Of a DNA stretch of 64,000 bases, positions 35,067 through 45,818 are shown piece after piece. Below the pieces are notes generated by a model, which worked only from the letters and a program-made list of their open reading frames with translations, had not been told where the DNA came from and made no database searches. Origin of the DNA: Shimia sp051201625 (GTDB lineage: Bacteria; Pseudomonadota; Alphaproteobacteria; Rhodobacterales; Rhodobacteraceae); assembly GCF_051201625.1 (NCBI RefSeq), contig NZ_CP179203.1, forward strand, positions 1,612,001 to 1,676,000, given 5' to 3'. A program made the position numbers and the translations under genes. Position 1 is the first letter of the stretch. Each line of letters opens with the position of its first letter.

Positions 35067-38000
35067 TTTTGTAATGTTTTGCGGATCGAGCAGCACCTCG
35101 TAATGATCATAGTCCAATGTCTTGCGCACGGTCGTGCCAATTAGCGTGTCGGTGAAACCTGCCATGGGGTCAGTCAACCTGTTTAGTTCATCCTGCGCAC
35201 GGACAATCGTTGTTTTTCCGCCATAAACGCTGGGCTCATATCGGTTCAACGCTTCGGACTGATGGGCGTAAATGAGCTGATTTTGAGCAAAATATGCGGC
35301 CTCCTGTTCAGTTTGTGGCGCCTCGCCTATTATGGCATCCCAGTGCTTTTGGAAGTAACTTTCATGTTCGTAGCTTCGCAGAAGTTGCGGATGATAAGTC
35401 TCAACCAAGACTAAATTTTCAACGTCCCTGTGCTGAATTTTTAGCTGTTGGGCGGTTTCCAGTGCCAATATTCCTCCAAAAGACCAGCCGCCTAGAATGA
35501 CTGGCCCAGTTCGTTGCTTTGACATGATTGTTTCTGTATACGATTTGGCCATTTCAGGAATGTTAGCTGGATTGCCGTCAAACTCATGACACAAGCACGT
35601 GAAAGTGCTGCTAGACGCCTGGAATTGTCGTAAAAGTGCCTGAGGGACACCTGGGGGCATGATGAACCAAGGTCGCACGTTTGACAGAGGCAATCTCAAT
35701 GTTGAGTCCGAACTAACCCCTGCGCAAAGACGGTGCAGCCCAGCGAGGGTCGGATCCAAAACGAATTGTGAAATTGGAATTTTAATACCCAATAATGTCT
35801 CCACTTGGCTGAGCAATCGCAGAGCAAGCAGGGAATGACCACCCGCGAGAAAAAAGTCTTGTGTTGCGTCAGCAGGTGCTTGGCCAAGTATACGAGCCCA
35901 AATCTTTTCAAGTTCAGAGGTGGCCCGCTGTTGCTGCCTGGGCCTTTGGTTGGAGTCGTAGTCTTCCACGGTGATTTGACCTGGTAGCATATGTGCCGGC
36001 AAAAGGTTGGTCAGATATGAGCGAATTTCCGAAAGAAACGTTGTCGGATCTGATCCGGCGCCAAGCCGGACTTTGGCTTGCAGCTCTTGTTCGCCCGTAT
36101 GATCCGTTTGGCTCGAAAGTGTAGCATCTTTGACATGGCTATGGGAAACAAGCGCGGATTTGATTTCGTCAAGTTCAATGCGCATGCCGCGGAGTTGTAT
36201 TTGTGCGTCCTCTCGGGTCAAACATTCAATCGCACCATTCTCGCTTGGCAGCACACGACCAAGGTCTCCCGTACGATACCAAAGTGCCTTTTTTGAATTT
36301 TTGCTCAAAGGCAGCGACACAAAACGCGATTGGTCTCTTTCAGATGCTGAAACATACCCCTGTGCCAGTCCAACGCCCCCGATAGCGATCTCTCCGATGG
36401 TTCCATTTGGCATTAGGCGTTGGTGATGATCGAGAATTATTAAGGTTTCACCCATTATAGCATGACCAATCGGAAGTGCCCGTGTTTGGGGGAGTGAGGC
36501 CTTTGGCTCAAGACGGTAGATTGCACTGGTGATTGTTGCCTCTGTGAGCCCATAGGCGTTTAGAAGGGCTACCTGTCCAAGCGTGCTTTGGCGCCATTCT
36601 ACGGCCAGCTCAGTTGGCATCGCTTCCCCGCCCACCACCATCAGTCTAAGCTCCTCGGGGCAAACGGTGGGTGGACTAAGCATAAGTTCCTTAAGATAGG
36701 ACGGTGTGATATCGCATATGCTTAAACGATGCTGGCCGATTTGGCTCCAAAAGGTTTGTGCGGTCCAAAGCTCTGGTCCGCGCATCACCAAAAATGCTCC
36801 AGTTGTCAAAGCAGAAAAAATTTGTTCCAACGATGGATCAAGGTGCAAAGGTGTGAATTGAAGCACCCTATCCGTGGGAGTGCAGTGCAGCTCCTCCGAC
36901 ATGGCTTTAATATGAGCATTTAAAGAGTGGCGCGCAATCTTGACCGCTTTGGGAGTACCCGTTGTCCCAGATGTAAACAGCATATAGGCGCAGCCATCAG
37001 GGTCGGGTATCGGCACGGTTGTAAGCTTTGCACGCGAACTAGGATTCAAAACCAAAGTTGGGACATCGCAAAGTGCATTGAGTGTCGGTTTAGAAGCCGC
37101 GTCGCAGACAATAATGGAAGCAGATCCTCTCGATAAGATTTGCTTTTTGCGTGTTTCTGGATCGTCCAACGCAAGTGGGAGATAGGTAATTCCAACCCGC
37201 ATACAACCAAGCAAGGCTACAATGCTCTGCCGTGAGCGTGGCATATGCACAGCGGCGACGCTTCCAGGCTTAAGCCCTCGACGCATCAAATTAGCTGCAA
37301 ACGCATCCACTTGGCGTGCGAGGCGCGAATAAGAAAGCGGCTTAGTATCGTTATCAGTCTCAATTAGAGCTGGCGCATGTGGCGTATTTAACGCCATGCG
37401 CGCAAAGTGATGCATAATATCTTCTGCCGGCGGGAGGGGAGGAGAGGCCGCAATGTAGTGAGCATCCAACAAGATTTTGCCTAAAGTTTGGCTTGGACTG
37501 CTAATAAGTGCCTTGAGATGTTGACACATCATCTCCGCCAACTGCCAAATTGTCTCGCTTGACCATTCCTCTTTGAGAAACTTGAAGCGTAAACGGTATG
37601 TTTCGCCTGTTTTCATCACCTCAAGAGATAAACCTGGCTCTCCAAGTTGCGTTACACCATCGTGCGTCTCAATCTCCAGAGAGCCTAAATTTGAGGCGCT
37701 GTTGGTGCCTTTGGGTACGAAGTTTTGGAAGCTAAATTGACCATGCATTATGGTACTGTGAGCATGAGGTTGTGTGCTCATAATTTTGGCAAACGGGTAG
37801 GCCGCATGATCAAGGCAATCTTGCACAGAGGTGCGCAAGCTTTGGATAGCCTCAACCGCGGTTTGGTTCAAATCAATCTTAGATCGTAGAGGAAGAACGT
37901 TTACGAAATAACCCACAGACTTTTCAAATCGGGTTTCCGGTCTAACTTGTGCGGTCAGGCCAATCACTACATCATCACATCTTGCAATGCGGCTGAGCAA

Positions 38001-41000
38001 AAGTTGGTAACCCAGTAAAAAAAGCGTATTGAGATGACCCCTGCCTTGCCTAGCAGCACGCACTAGGTCCTGCGTTAACTCTTTGGGCAGGTGATAGTCT
38101 AACATCTGTCCTATGCCCGGTTGTGTTTTAGTCACCTCGGTGCGATCCCCAATGGGAGGGGTGGGCGGTGTTAGCCCGTCTAGCTGTGATGCCCAAAATT
38201 TTTGATGGGCGATCGCCCGATCGTCTTGTAGCATGGCATCTTCCCACGCCACAAAATCTCGCATGCTGCCGCTATCTGTCGAGTGCAATATGAGAGCCTC
38301 TCCGCGTGTTGCACGCTGATAGGCTTCCCAAAGCTGGGCCATGAACACAACAGTTGAGATGCCGTCGATAACGACATGATGGAACAACAAAAGCACTGTG
38401 GTCTCAGAACCAGTCCAGACTGTCGTGCTAAAGGGGGGAACCGTCTCAAGCTGGAAAGGCGTTTGAGTACGACTGCACATTTCCGCCAAAAGGTCGTCAA
38501 AACACTCTGGCGCCTCGCGGTACCGGACGGCGATTGGCATTTGGGTTTGGGGCGTAAACAGTGGTCTGCCTGTTTCGTGATCCTGAGCAATGACACATTG
38601 CAAAAACGGGTACTGAGCTAACAAGGCTTTGAGAGCTTGTTCGAAGGCTGCATGCTGCAACGCTCCCTTAACCGTGAACGCAATAGGAACGTTATATCCT
38701 GTGCTTTGTGGATCGGTCATCTGATCCCACCAGATCCCTTGCTGCCCAACCGATAATGGGCAGCACTCCTCGGCTCCGTGTGGGGAGGAGTCGTCTGTGA
38801 AGCCGTTTGCGATAATCAGTTTGGAAATATGATCTGCAAGACCCCTCACGTTCGGTGTTTCAACCAACTCGCGGCCAGACAGCTTTACGCCATAACGTTC
38901 CTCGAGCAAAATCAATAACCGGGTTTCAAAAATGGAGTCGGCGCCATAGTCATGCCATGCACATGTATCGCTGACTTCATGGTCTGTGAGTGCCAGCTGT
39001 GTGGCCATAAATTCGCGGATCGTGCTGGCGATGTTTTGATCTGATATTGTGTAACGTGAATCTGTCTCGGCCAGAGAAACAGACTGGTTTGCCTTCAGTG
39101 AACTCTGACGCTCTTCCGGCTCTTGAGAGGTTGTCGGAACCCAATAAGATTCTGTCGCGAAAGGGTAGCCTGGCAAGCGTATAGAGATCGGTCGAGCATC
39201 AGAGTAAAGGTAATCCCAAGTTATATCAAAACCTTCGCACCAAAGCGCACCGAGACGTGCCAGAGCGCGCTCTTTTACCAAAGCATTTATAAAGTTTTGC
39301 CCCGCAGGGCCGCTAAGTAGATTGCTAAGCGTCTTTGATTTGTTCTGTTCAGTCGATGAAAGACTGAGCCATTCGGGTTGATTTTGAGTGGGCTTTAAAA
39401 CAAAGCTCAGCGCCTCATTAACCAATCGTTGAAGGTCTTGTATGCAGTTGGCAGTAAAGGCGGCGCGCACTTGCATCGGCATCCGGCCAGTTTGCAGGGT
39501 ATAAGCGATATCGCGCAGGCTGTTGAGCTGAACGCCCGAAACCGCAGAGCCAAAGTTTAAGAGGACGCGACCCAAAGCCTCGGTGTCTCGCCCTGAAAAG
39601 ACAAACAAATGGCTCTGAGCATGGTCAAAAGCGTTGGGCTTGGTCTCCAGTATAGGCTCTTCCAGTACAACTTGCACATTTGTGCCACTTAAACCCGTGG
39701 TTCCGATCAACGCGCGGCGCAGCTCGCCACTCTGCGTCTCCCAGCTTTGAGAGCTTTTTGCGATTGTGATCTGTGAATTTGGTTGCTGAATGTCTGAGTG
39801 TTGAAGCCCATGAATGGCAGGAATTTTCCTGTTTTGCATCGCCATAATTGCTGCGACCAAGCTAACCACCCCAGAAGCCGCGAAGCTATGCCCCACAAGC
39901 GGCTTGATGCTGGTAATTTGTACACCTTGTTGTGAATTTTTTAACGCCTTACTCACCGCTTCATATTCTATTTTGTCTGTTAAGGCAGAACCAACACTGT
40001 GAGCCATCACCATTTGAACTTGAGAAGGGTCTAGGTTTGCCTTGTCGAGCACTTTTTCGATAAGCTGTGCCTGCCGGGCCGGGCTTGGACTTGCCATACC
40101 AAGCGTTTTTCCATCGTAATTCACAGCGCTGGCAGCTAAAATGCCATGGATTGTGTTTCCATCTCTAACTGCATCGTCATATCTCTTTAGTACAATTGCT
40201 GCGATTGCATCTCCAGGAACAATGCCTGAAGCATCGGGAGAAAAGACAGGCGCAGGATGTTTTCGCCCCAACATTTTACCATGCGCCAAACCGAGGTGAG
40301 TGATAGGCGATAAAACCAAACTCACACCGCCAGCAAGCGCCATGTCACATTCGCTATTTCGAAGCGCTTGGCCGGCTTGATGCACGGCTAGTAACCCAGA
40401 AGAACAAGCGGCGCTCAATGCAAAATTCGGCCCAGAGAGATCTAAGAAGTAGGCAATTCTTGCTGCTATGCTGGCGATCTGATTGCTGCCAATCTGTCCG
40501 CGCCCCTCAGTTATGAAGCCGTATTCACCCTCTTCAACGCCAACAAAAATCCCACAATTACTTCCGCGAAGCGCAGCATTCGCCACACCCGCATCTTCAA
40601 AGGCATGCAATGCCTCCTGCAAAAAAAGTCGTTGACGTGGATCAATCCATCTCGCTTCTGCCTTTGAGATCCCAAAAGCCAAGGGATCAAATTGATCAAT
40701 GTCCTCTATGTAGCCACCAAGAGTATGCAAACCTTCGGCAGTGCCCTTAAAGATCTCAAACTGTGTCACATCATATCGCGCCGAGGGCATTGGCTGGATG
40801 GCAGCTTGCCCTGTTTCAATATTATTCCAGAAATCCTCAGCAGTAGCCGCACCAGGCACCCTGCAACTTAGTCCAACAATGGCTATTTTTGCCGCCAGTG
40901 TAGCGGGCGCTGTGTGTTCAACACGTGCTTTTGTAAGTGTTGGTGTAGCTGCAACTGTTTTCACAGCTGGCGTGTTGTCCTGCAATATAGGAAACAGACG

Positions 41001-44000
41001 AGATACCGCCGGTGCCTGAGTTTCCAGAAGAAAGTCTCTAATCTGGTTAACGGTACGATAATCAAACACAAAGGTGCTGCTGATATTGTCAAAATCCTTG
41101 TTCAAATTGTCGGTTAGCGCAACTGCCAGAATTGAATCCATCCCATAATCATCTAGCGAATGATTTGAATCTAAGTCATGCGCCGCCATCCCAAGGGAGT
41201 CTCCAATGACTTCACATAAAAAACGTCCCAGCTGGATACGATGGATGTCAGAAGGGCCGGTGTGCGTGCTTGAATGCGGCGTGAGAGGCGGAGCTTGCAT
41301 TGAAGGAGTGTCTCGCGTTGGAAGGGGGTCTTGCGGCATACCTACAATCGTCTTCGGCATCATATCATGCAAAACGCCATCGCTCTGTGTGACAAAAATC
41401 TGCTGTCCAAGACTGTGCATATGCGAAGCTGGAAAACCGACATTGCAAAAACCAGCCAAAGTAAGCGCTATGCGCCACCCCTCTGAGTTGAGACCAGGGC
41501 AATCAGGTAGGCGTATGTGAGGGTCCTCTACAGCCCACCAGCCTTCTAAAAGTCCAAACGTCAGATGTGTGAAGAGCGCGTTTTGCGTGACCTCGCAGCC
41601 AATCAAATACCCACCGGGCTTCAACAAAGCTTTGGCGTTGCCAAGCGTTTTCCCAATATCAGCCGTGGCGTGAAGCACATTACCGCAGATAATCATGTCA
41701 TAGCTTTGTGACTCAAACCCCTGCTGCTCAACACAATTGGAGATATCCAACCTGTCAAAAGCAACAAAGGGTGCATCATGCTCCACTCGTCCATGTGCCA
41801 AAAATGCCGCTGACAGATCCGTGTAATGGTAAGTGTCAATCTTAAGCGATGGCTCAGTGCGCAAGGCATTCAAAACTTCTGTGGTGGTACTGCCCGTTCC
41901 AGCACCAACTTCAAGCAAACGCAGGCCACGGCTATCATTGCTTGAATTCACTGCTGTGCATGCGGTGAGAACAGTCTGCGCAGTTGCAATGTGAAACGCC
42001 TGGGCAACTGGATTGTGTTTGTGAACATTCTCAACCAACGAAAGATCGGCATTCGGGAACAAGATGTCAGTCGGTTGACGCTTGCCAATCAAAATATCTG
42101 GCAGTCCCTTTAACCCCGCCTCGACGAGATTGAGACGTGCAATGCGGCTTGGATCGTCAATCCATTTGGCTCTAAATGTCTGCCATTGTGACCAAGCGTT
42201 GGCTGATGTCTGCTCCTCTCGCGCGCTCAACAATGCAAGGGTTTTCTTGAGCCACAGTTTTAGATGACCAAGTGGAGCTTGAAATTCTAGCTTCCTCGCA
42301 CCCACTGCATCAAGCTGAACCTGCAACAGCGTGAGCAAATGTGTGTCAAGCTCTGGGATGTCACTGGCTTGTGACAGCGCAGCAACGTCATTATCAAGCT
42401 GGACAGAAGGAAAGGATGAATAATCCAGCCTCACGGGGGCTGGAAGCGTGAGCTGCGTGGTACGGCTCAGCCCCTCGATGTCGACTGGCTTGATGGTTTT
42501 GACCAGCCCGACCTGCTGTTCTGAACTGCTCAACAACAATTCTAGGGCTTGCATGCCTTCGTCAGCATCGATCAACCCAATCCCAATTTTGTTAAGCCTT
42601 AAGAAGGCCTGATGGGCCGACGCATCGGCGGGCTGGACCTTGGTGCTGCTCCAATAGCCCCAGTTCATGGTTTTCACAGGGAAAGCTAATCTTTGTTCCA
42701 ACTGTTGGGCCATCGCATCATTATAGGCGCACCCAGCAGCATAGGAAGCCTGGCGTGGATTACGGATCAATGAAACCACTGAGGAGAACATCAGAATAAA
42801 GTCGAGTGGCAGATTTCCAAAGACCGTTTCGATTGCATCGCTCACCTTGGCCTTGGCATTAAAGCCCATCATAAATGTATCAGCGCTTAAAGATGAAATA
42901 TCGGTTTCTTCAAAGTGTAATGCGGAATGTACAACGCCATGAATAGGCCCAAATCGCTTCACAATCTGTGTTTTGGCTGCGTCCATTGCGCCAACGTCAG
43001 TTGCATCGGCAGATATATAAACTGGCTTCGGCCCAAGCTCCGAAAGGCGTTCAATTTCTGCTGAAATCTTACCATCCAAAGAGCGGCGACCAATCCATAT
43101 CACCTGAGCGCTAGATCCCACGATGACATGTTCACTCCATTTTACGCCCAAATCTCCAGCGCCGCCAATGACCACATATGTCCCGTGGGGCCGATACGGG
43201 GAAGGGGTGCTTTGGCTTTGATGAACCGGAACTAAACTACGCGCAAAAAAACGTAGGCCCGTGTGTGAGCCAAACTCAGAAAAGCAAGCAAGTAAGGGAT
43301 GCGCACGAGCATGCGTTGGCTGAGCAAAAATCTCTTGCACGTCCACAGCATTCGGTTGCCAGCCTTTCGGCAAACTAACTGCCCGATATTTCCACGCAGT
43401 TTGTTCTTTGGCCAGAACGCCAATAACACCGTGTAAGGCAGCCTGTGTTGGGTCAATCTCGCTCTTAGAGGACATTGCAAAAGCGCAAGTTGTAACAAAA
43501 GTCCAGCATAGCCGTGTAAGTGGATGCGATGCGGAGCAAGCGGTTTGTAGAACCCCCAGAAGTTCGAGTAAGCAATTTCGCCGGTTTTGACTTACGGGAG
43601 AAAGATAACAAATATCGGTATGGTCATCAAAGTCTGTCGCCGTCAGCTTGCTGGGCGCCACACGAACAACATGCGCCAACGCGCTCTCAAATGCGCTCAA
43701 CCGCGGATCATTATTTTGGCCAATGAGCAAAAGACGTTCAGGCTTTGCTCTGTGGAGCGTTGAGTGATCCAGAGCGCGCCAGCGTGGGGCAAAAGGAATT
43801 GCACCAGTTCCCTCTGATGGCTCGTCTTCGGTCTTGGGGTCATGTTCTGGTTTGCTGTCTACTAAAATCTTCGCCTTTGGTGTTGTGCGTGCATACGTGA
43901 ACACGGGCAAATGAAGTGGCTGTATTCCCACCTTGGGGCTCGGCCAATCAGGTGCAGAGCCTGTCAGCCACGCTTCAGCCAAATTCCGCAGCGCATCTGG

Positions 44001-45818
44001 TGCAGCGGCGGGCAACACAGATTGAACGGCACCCTCGGTCGAGACTGCCGCATTGATTATCTCCAAAAGTTCATCAGTACCTTGCACCAGCAAACAAATG
44101 CGCTCTTTGCGAGATTGACGGTGGTGCTGAAGTGTATGGGCAATATGTTGAAGCTCACCAGGCCTCGCAGCACTCTTTTGTGCCAGATCACCTAGGCAGC
44201 GAACATCCAAAATACGCGCATGTGCGTTGCCCGATAAATCAAGCGCTTTGACAAGTCTTAATCGATCCTCAGGTGTGATGCCGAGGTCTTCGAGAGCTTC
44301 TGTTTCTTCCACCTGATCTGGTGGGACATTGAGGATCTCACCTAATTTTTGCTTGACGTTATCCACAGAAATTCCCGCGGTACGCGGTTCGGACAGCAAG
44401 TAGTCACGCAGCCCAACTAAAGCGGCGCGAAGCCCTTCTGGACGGTCGGCGGATAGTGGTAGCGCAACAAACCCTCGTGGGTGCGCCATCTTTTGTTCGA
44501 GAACCGGTGGCGGGCTTTCAACCACCATATGAACATTGGTTCCACTGTGCCCAAACGAATTCAGCGCCGCGAGCCTTGAGCCGCCATCGTCATTCACCCA
44601 GTCCTGTGGTTCGGCATTGATGCGAAACGCCGCATCCGAAAAGTCAATCTCGCAGTTTAGATCCTTAAACTGTAACATACCAGGCAGATGCTGATGACGG
44701 AAACACAACAGCAATTTGATCAGGCCAAGCACACCCGCTGCTGCGCTGGCATGCCCTATCGCCGCCTTGGCACTTCCGATCTGACAAAAATGCTGCCGGG
44801 TCGTAAACGTTTTAAAGGCACGAGCCAACGCATTCGCTTCAACTGGATCGCCCAATGGGGTGCCCGTGCCATGCGCCTCGATATAGGTTATGCGCGTGGG
44901 ATCTATTTCTGCGTGACGATACGTGTCCTGAAACAGTTTTGTTAGCGCAGCCCCATTGGGTGCGGTAATACCATTGCTTGCTCCGTCCTGGTTAGTTGCA
45001 GAAGCGCAAATGATGCCATGGACGGGATCTCCGTCCCTCTGCGCATCTGCTAAGCGCTTAAGGACGACCATCCCAACCCCCTCGCATAAAACAGTGCCGT
45101 CTGCGGCCGCATCAAAGGCCCGACACTGTCCTGAAGGAGAAACCATGCCAACATTCGACAAGGTGCTCGCAACATCTTCGTTAAGATTGGCGTAGACACC
45201 TCCCGCAAGTGCCATCGCGCAGCGATTGGTTCGCAGAGCCTCACATGCTAGGTGAATGGCGGATGCAGAAGACGAACAACCTGTATTTACAACTAAGCTG
45301 GGCCCGCGTAAGTCAAGGTAATACGATAAACGAGAGGCGACGATTGCGTCAGAGCTGCCCGTAAACGATGCCTGAAAATCTGGGCTGGATGGTTCGGCGC
45401 CAACATAGATCGACACGTTTTCGCCGGTTAATTGTTGTGGCAAGACGCAGGCGTCTTCCAATGCCCGCCATGCATTTTCCAAAACCAGTTTCTGATGTGA
45501 ACTCATGGAGGCGGCTTCGCGGGGGGCGATGCGAAAAAACAATCCATCAAATTCATCTGAAGTGGTCAGCCGCCTGTTGGAACCTGGCGCCTGTTCACCG
45601 CATAGAATCTTCCAATAGGCATTGGCATCAGGTGCCGATGGGGCTTCGCAAGCTAAACCAATCACAGCAATATCGTTAGAGACTGTGCGTTTGGCGTGAG
45701 GTTTTTGCGTTGGCTTACGTAAAGCAGCGAGCTTGTATTTTGCCACCTCCTTAGACAGTGACCCATCCCGAAGAGCTTCAATGATATCGCGAAATGCTTT
45801 GCGCTTTGTATCTGTCAT
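35043..45818 (-). CDS. Terminal trans-AT PKS-NRPS protein: KS-(ACP-like)-KR-MT-ACP-KS-ACP-C-A-PCP-TE
   Basis: A 3591-residue megasynthase, last in the line. Order by residue: docking helix 1-45 (AFRDIIEALRDGSLSKE); KS 48-470 with Cys181 in VVNTGCSSS and EAHGTGT; a carrier-like remnant near 490-560 lacking the Ser (DLGITPEDRL); KR about 875-1060 (VVIGGAGDLG, FSSVVS, YAAGC); C-methyltransferase about 1270-1480 (LEVGAGTGSTT); ACP about 1556 (DYGMDSI); second KS 1640-2060 with ACSSG but MAHSVGS in place of AHGTGT; ACP about 2294 (DYGADSI); condensation domain 2350-2760 with intact HHVVIDG; adenylation domain 2820-3290 (LFTSGTTGTPK, YRTGDLG); PCP about 3327 (GGHSLLAL); thioesterase 3420-3590 (GWSFGG, DHYEVL). 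No AT domain. It adds the last methylated ketide and one amino acid, then releases the chain. ATG overlaps the upstream stop by four bases. Confidence 0.9.
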   Translation of the reverse strand: MTDTKRKAFRDIIEALRDGSLSKEVAKYKLAALRKPTQKPHAKRTVSNDIAVIGLACEAPSAPDANAYWKILCGEQAPGSNRRLTTSDEFDGLFFRIAPREAASMSSHQKLVLENAWRALEDACVLPQQLTGENVSIYVGAEPSSPDFQASFTGSSDAIVASRLSYYLDLRGPSLVVNTGCSSSASAIHLACEALRTNRCAMALAGGVYANLNEDVASTLSNVGMVSPSGQCRAFDAAADGTVLCEGVGMVVLKRLADAQRDGDPVHGIICASATNQDGASNGITAPNGAALTKLFQDTYRHAEIDPTRITYIEAHGTGTPLGDPVEANALARAFKTFTTRQHFCQIGSAKAAIGHASAAAGVLGLIKLLLCFRHQHLPGMLQFKDLNCEIDFSDAAFRINAEPQDWVNDDGGSRLAALNSFGHSGTNVHMVVESPPPVLEQKMAHPRGFVALPLSADRPEGLRAALVGLRDYLLSEPRTAGISVDNVKQKLGEILNVPPDQVEETEALEDLGITPEDRLRLVKALDLSGNAHARILDVRCLGDLAQKSAARPGELQHIAHTLQHHRQSRKERICLLVQGTDELLEIINAAVSTEGAVQSVLPAAAPDALRNLAEAWLTGSAPDWPSPKVGIQPLHLPVFTYARTTPKAKILVDSKPEHDPKTEDEPSEGTGAIPFAPRWRALDHSTLHRAKPERLLLIGQNNDPRLSAFESALAHVVRVAPSKLTATDFDDHTDICYLSPVSQNRRNCLLELLGVLQTACSASHPLTRLCWTFVTTCAFAMSSKSEIDPTQAALHGVIGVLAKEQTAWKYRAVSLPKGWQPNAVDVQEIFAQPTHARAHPLLACFSEFGSHTGLRFFARSLVPVHQSQSTPSPYRPHGTYVVIGGAGDLGVKWSEHVIVGSSAQVIWIGRRSLDGKISAEIERLSELGPKPVYISADATDVGAMDAAKTQIVKRFGPIHGVVHSALHFEETDISSLSADTFMMGFNAKAKVSDAIETVFGNLPLDFILMFSSVVSLIRNPRQASYAAGCAYNDAMAQQLEQRLAFPVKTMNWGYWSSTKVQPADASAHQAFLRLNKIGIGLIDADEGMQALELLLSSSEQQVGLVKTIKPVDIEGLSRTTQLTLPAPVRLDYSSFPSVQLDNDVAALSQASDIPELDTHLLTLLQVQLDAVGARKLEFQAPLGHLKLWLKKTLALLSAREEQTSANAWSQWQTFRAKWIDDPSRIARLNLVEAGLKGLPDILIGKRQPTDILFPNADLSLVENVHKHNPVAQAFHIATAQTVLTACTAVNSSNDSRGLRLLEVGAGTGSTTTEVLNALRTEPSLKIDTYHYTDLSAAFLAHGRVEHDAPFVAFDRLDISNCVEQQGFESQSYDMIICGNVLHATADIGKTLGNAKALLKPGGYLIGCEVTQNALFTHLTFGLLEGWWAVEDPHIRLPDCPGLNSEGWRIALTLAGFCNVGFPASHMHSLGQQIFVTQSDGVLHDMMPKTIVGMPQDPLPTRDTPSMQAPPLTPHSSTHTGPSDIHRIQLGRFLCEVIGDSLGMAAHDLDSNHSLDDYGMDSILAVALTDNLNKDFDNISSTFVFDYRTVNQIRDFLLETQAPAVSRLFPILQDNTPAVKTVAATPTLTKARVEHTAPATLAAKIAIVGLSCRVPGAATAEDFWNNIETGQAAIQPMPSARYDVTQFEIFKGTAEGLHTLGGYIEDIDQFDPLAFGISKAEARWIDPRQRLFLQEALHAFEDAGVANAALRGSNCGIFVGVEEGEYGFITEGRGQIGSNQIASIAARIAYFLDLSGPNFALSAACSSGLLAVHQAGQALRNSECDMALAGGVSLVLSPITHLGLAHGKMLGRKHPAPVFSPDASGIVPGDAIAAIVLKRYDDAVRDGNTIHGILAASAVNYDGKTLGMASPSPARQAQLIEKVLDKANLDPSQVQMVMAHSVGSALTDKIEYEAVSKALKNSQQGVQITSIKPLVGHSFAASGVVSLVAAIMAMQNRKIPAIHGLQHSDIQQPNSQITIAKSSQSWETQSGELRRALIGTTGLSGTNVQVVLEEPILETKPNAFDHAQSHLFVFSGRDTEALGRVLLNFGSAVSGVQLNSLRDIAYTLQTGRMPMQVRAAFTANCIQDLQRLVNEALSFVLKPTQNQPEWLSLSSTEQNKSKTLSNLLSGPAGQNFINALVKERALARLGALWCEGFDITWDYLYSDARPISIRLPGYPFATESYWVPTTSQEPEERQSSLKANQSVSLAETDSRYTISDQNIASTIREFMATQLALTDHEVSDTCAWHDYGADSIFETRLLILLEERYGVKLSGRELVETPNVRGLADHISKLIIANGFTDDSSPHGAEECCPLSVGQQGIWWDQMTDPQSTGYNVPIAFTVKGALQHAAFEQALKALLAQYPFLQCVIAQDHETGRPLFTPQTQMPIAVRYREAPECFDDLLAEMCSRTQTPFQLETVPPFSTTVWTGSETTVLLLFHHVVIDGISTVVFMAQLWEAYQRATRGEALILHSTDSGSMRDFVAWEDAMLQDDRAIAHQKFWASQLDGLTPPTPPIGDRTEVTKTQPGIGQMLDYHLPKELTQDLVRAARQGRGHLNTLFLLGYQLLLSRIARCDDVVIGLTAQVRPETRFEKSVGYFVNVLPLRSKIDLNQTAVEAIQSLRTSVQDCLDHAAYPFAKIMSTQPHAHSTIMHGQFSFQNFVPKGTNSASNLGSLEIETHDGVTQLGEPGLSLEVMKTGETYRLRFKFLKEEWSSETIWQLAEMMCQHLKALISSPSQTLGKILLDAHYIAASPPLPPAEDIMHHFARMALNTPHAPALIETDNDTKPLSYSRLARQVDAFAANLMRRGLKPGSVAAVHMPRSRQSIVALLGCMRVGITYLPLALDDPETRKKQILSRGSASIIVCDAASKPTLNALCDVPTLVLNPSSRAKLTTVPIPDPDGCAYMLFTSGTTGTPKAVKIARHSLNAHIKAMSEELHCTPTDRVLQFTPLHLDPSLEQIFSALTTGAFLVMRGPELWTAQTFWSQIGQHRLSICDITPSYLKELMLSPPTVCPEELRLMVVGGEAMPTELAVEWRQSTLGQVALLNAYGLTEATITSAIYRLEPKASLPQTRALPIGHAIMGETLIILDHHQRLMPNGTIGEIAIGGVGLAQGYVSASERDQSRFVSLPLSKNSKKALWYRTGDLGRVLPSENGAIECLTREDAQIQLRGMRIELDEIKSALVSHSHVKDATLSSQTDHTGEQELQAKVRLGAGSDPTTFLSEIRSYLTNLLPAHMLPGQITVEDYDSNQRPRQQQRATSELEKIWARILGQAPADATQDFFLAGGHSLLALRLLSQVETLLGIKIPISQFVLDPTLAGLHRLCAGVSSDSTLRLPLSNVRPWFIMPPGVPQALLRQFQASSSTFTCLCHEFDGNPANIPEMAKSYTETIMSKQRTGPVILGGWSFGGILALETAQQLKIQHRDVENLVLVETYHPQLLRSYEHESYFQKHWDAIIGEAPQTEQEAAYFAQNQLIYAHQSEALNRYEPSVYGGKTTIVRAQDELNRLTDPMAGFTDTLIGTTVRKTLDYDHYEVLLDPQNITKLESYMQR

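Noticed and set aside
35043..45818. Possible AT domain in the long linker after the first KS
   Set aside because: The segment reads as carrier-like remnant and post-KS/KR structural linker; no GHSxG-type AT core is present.
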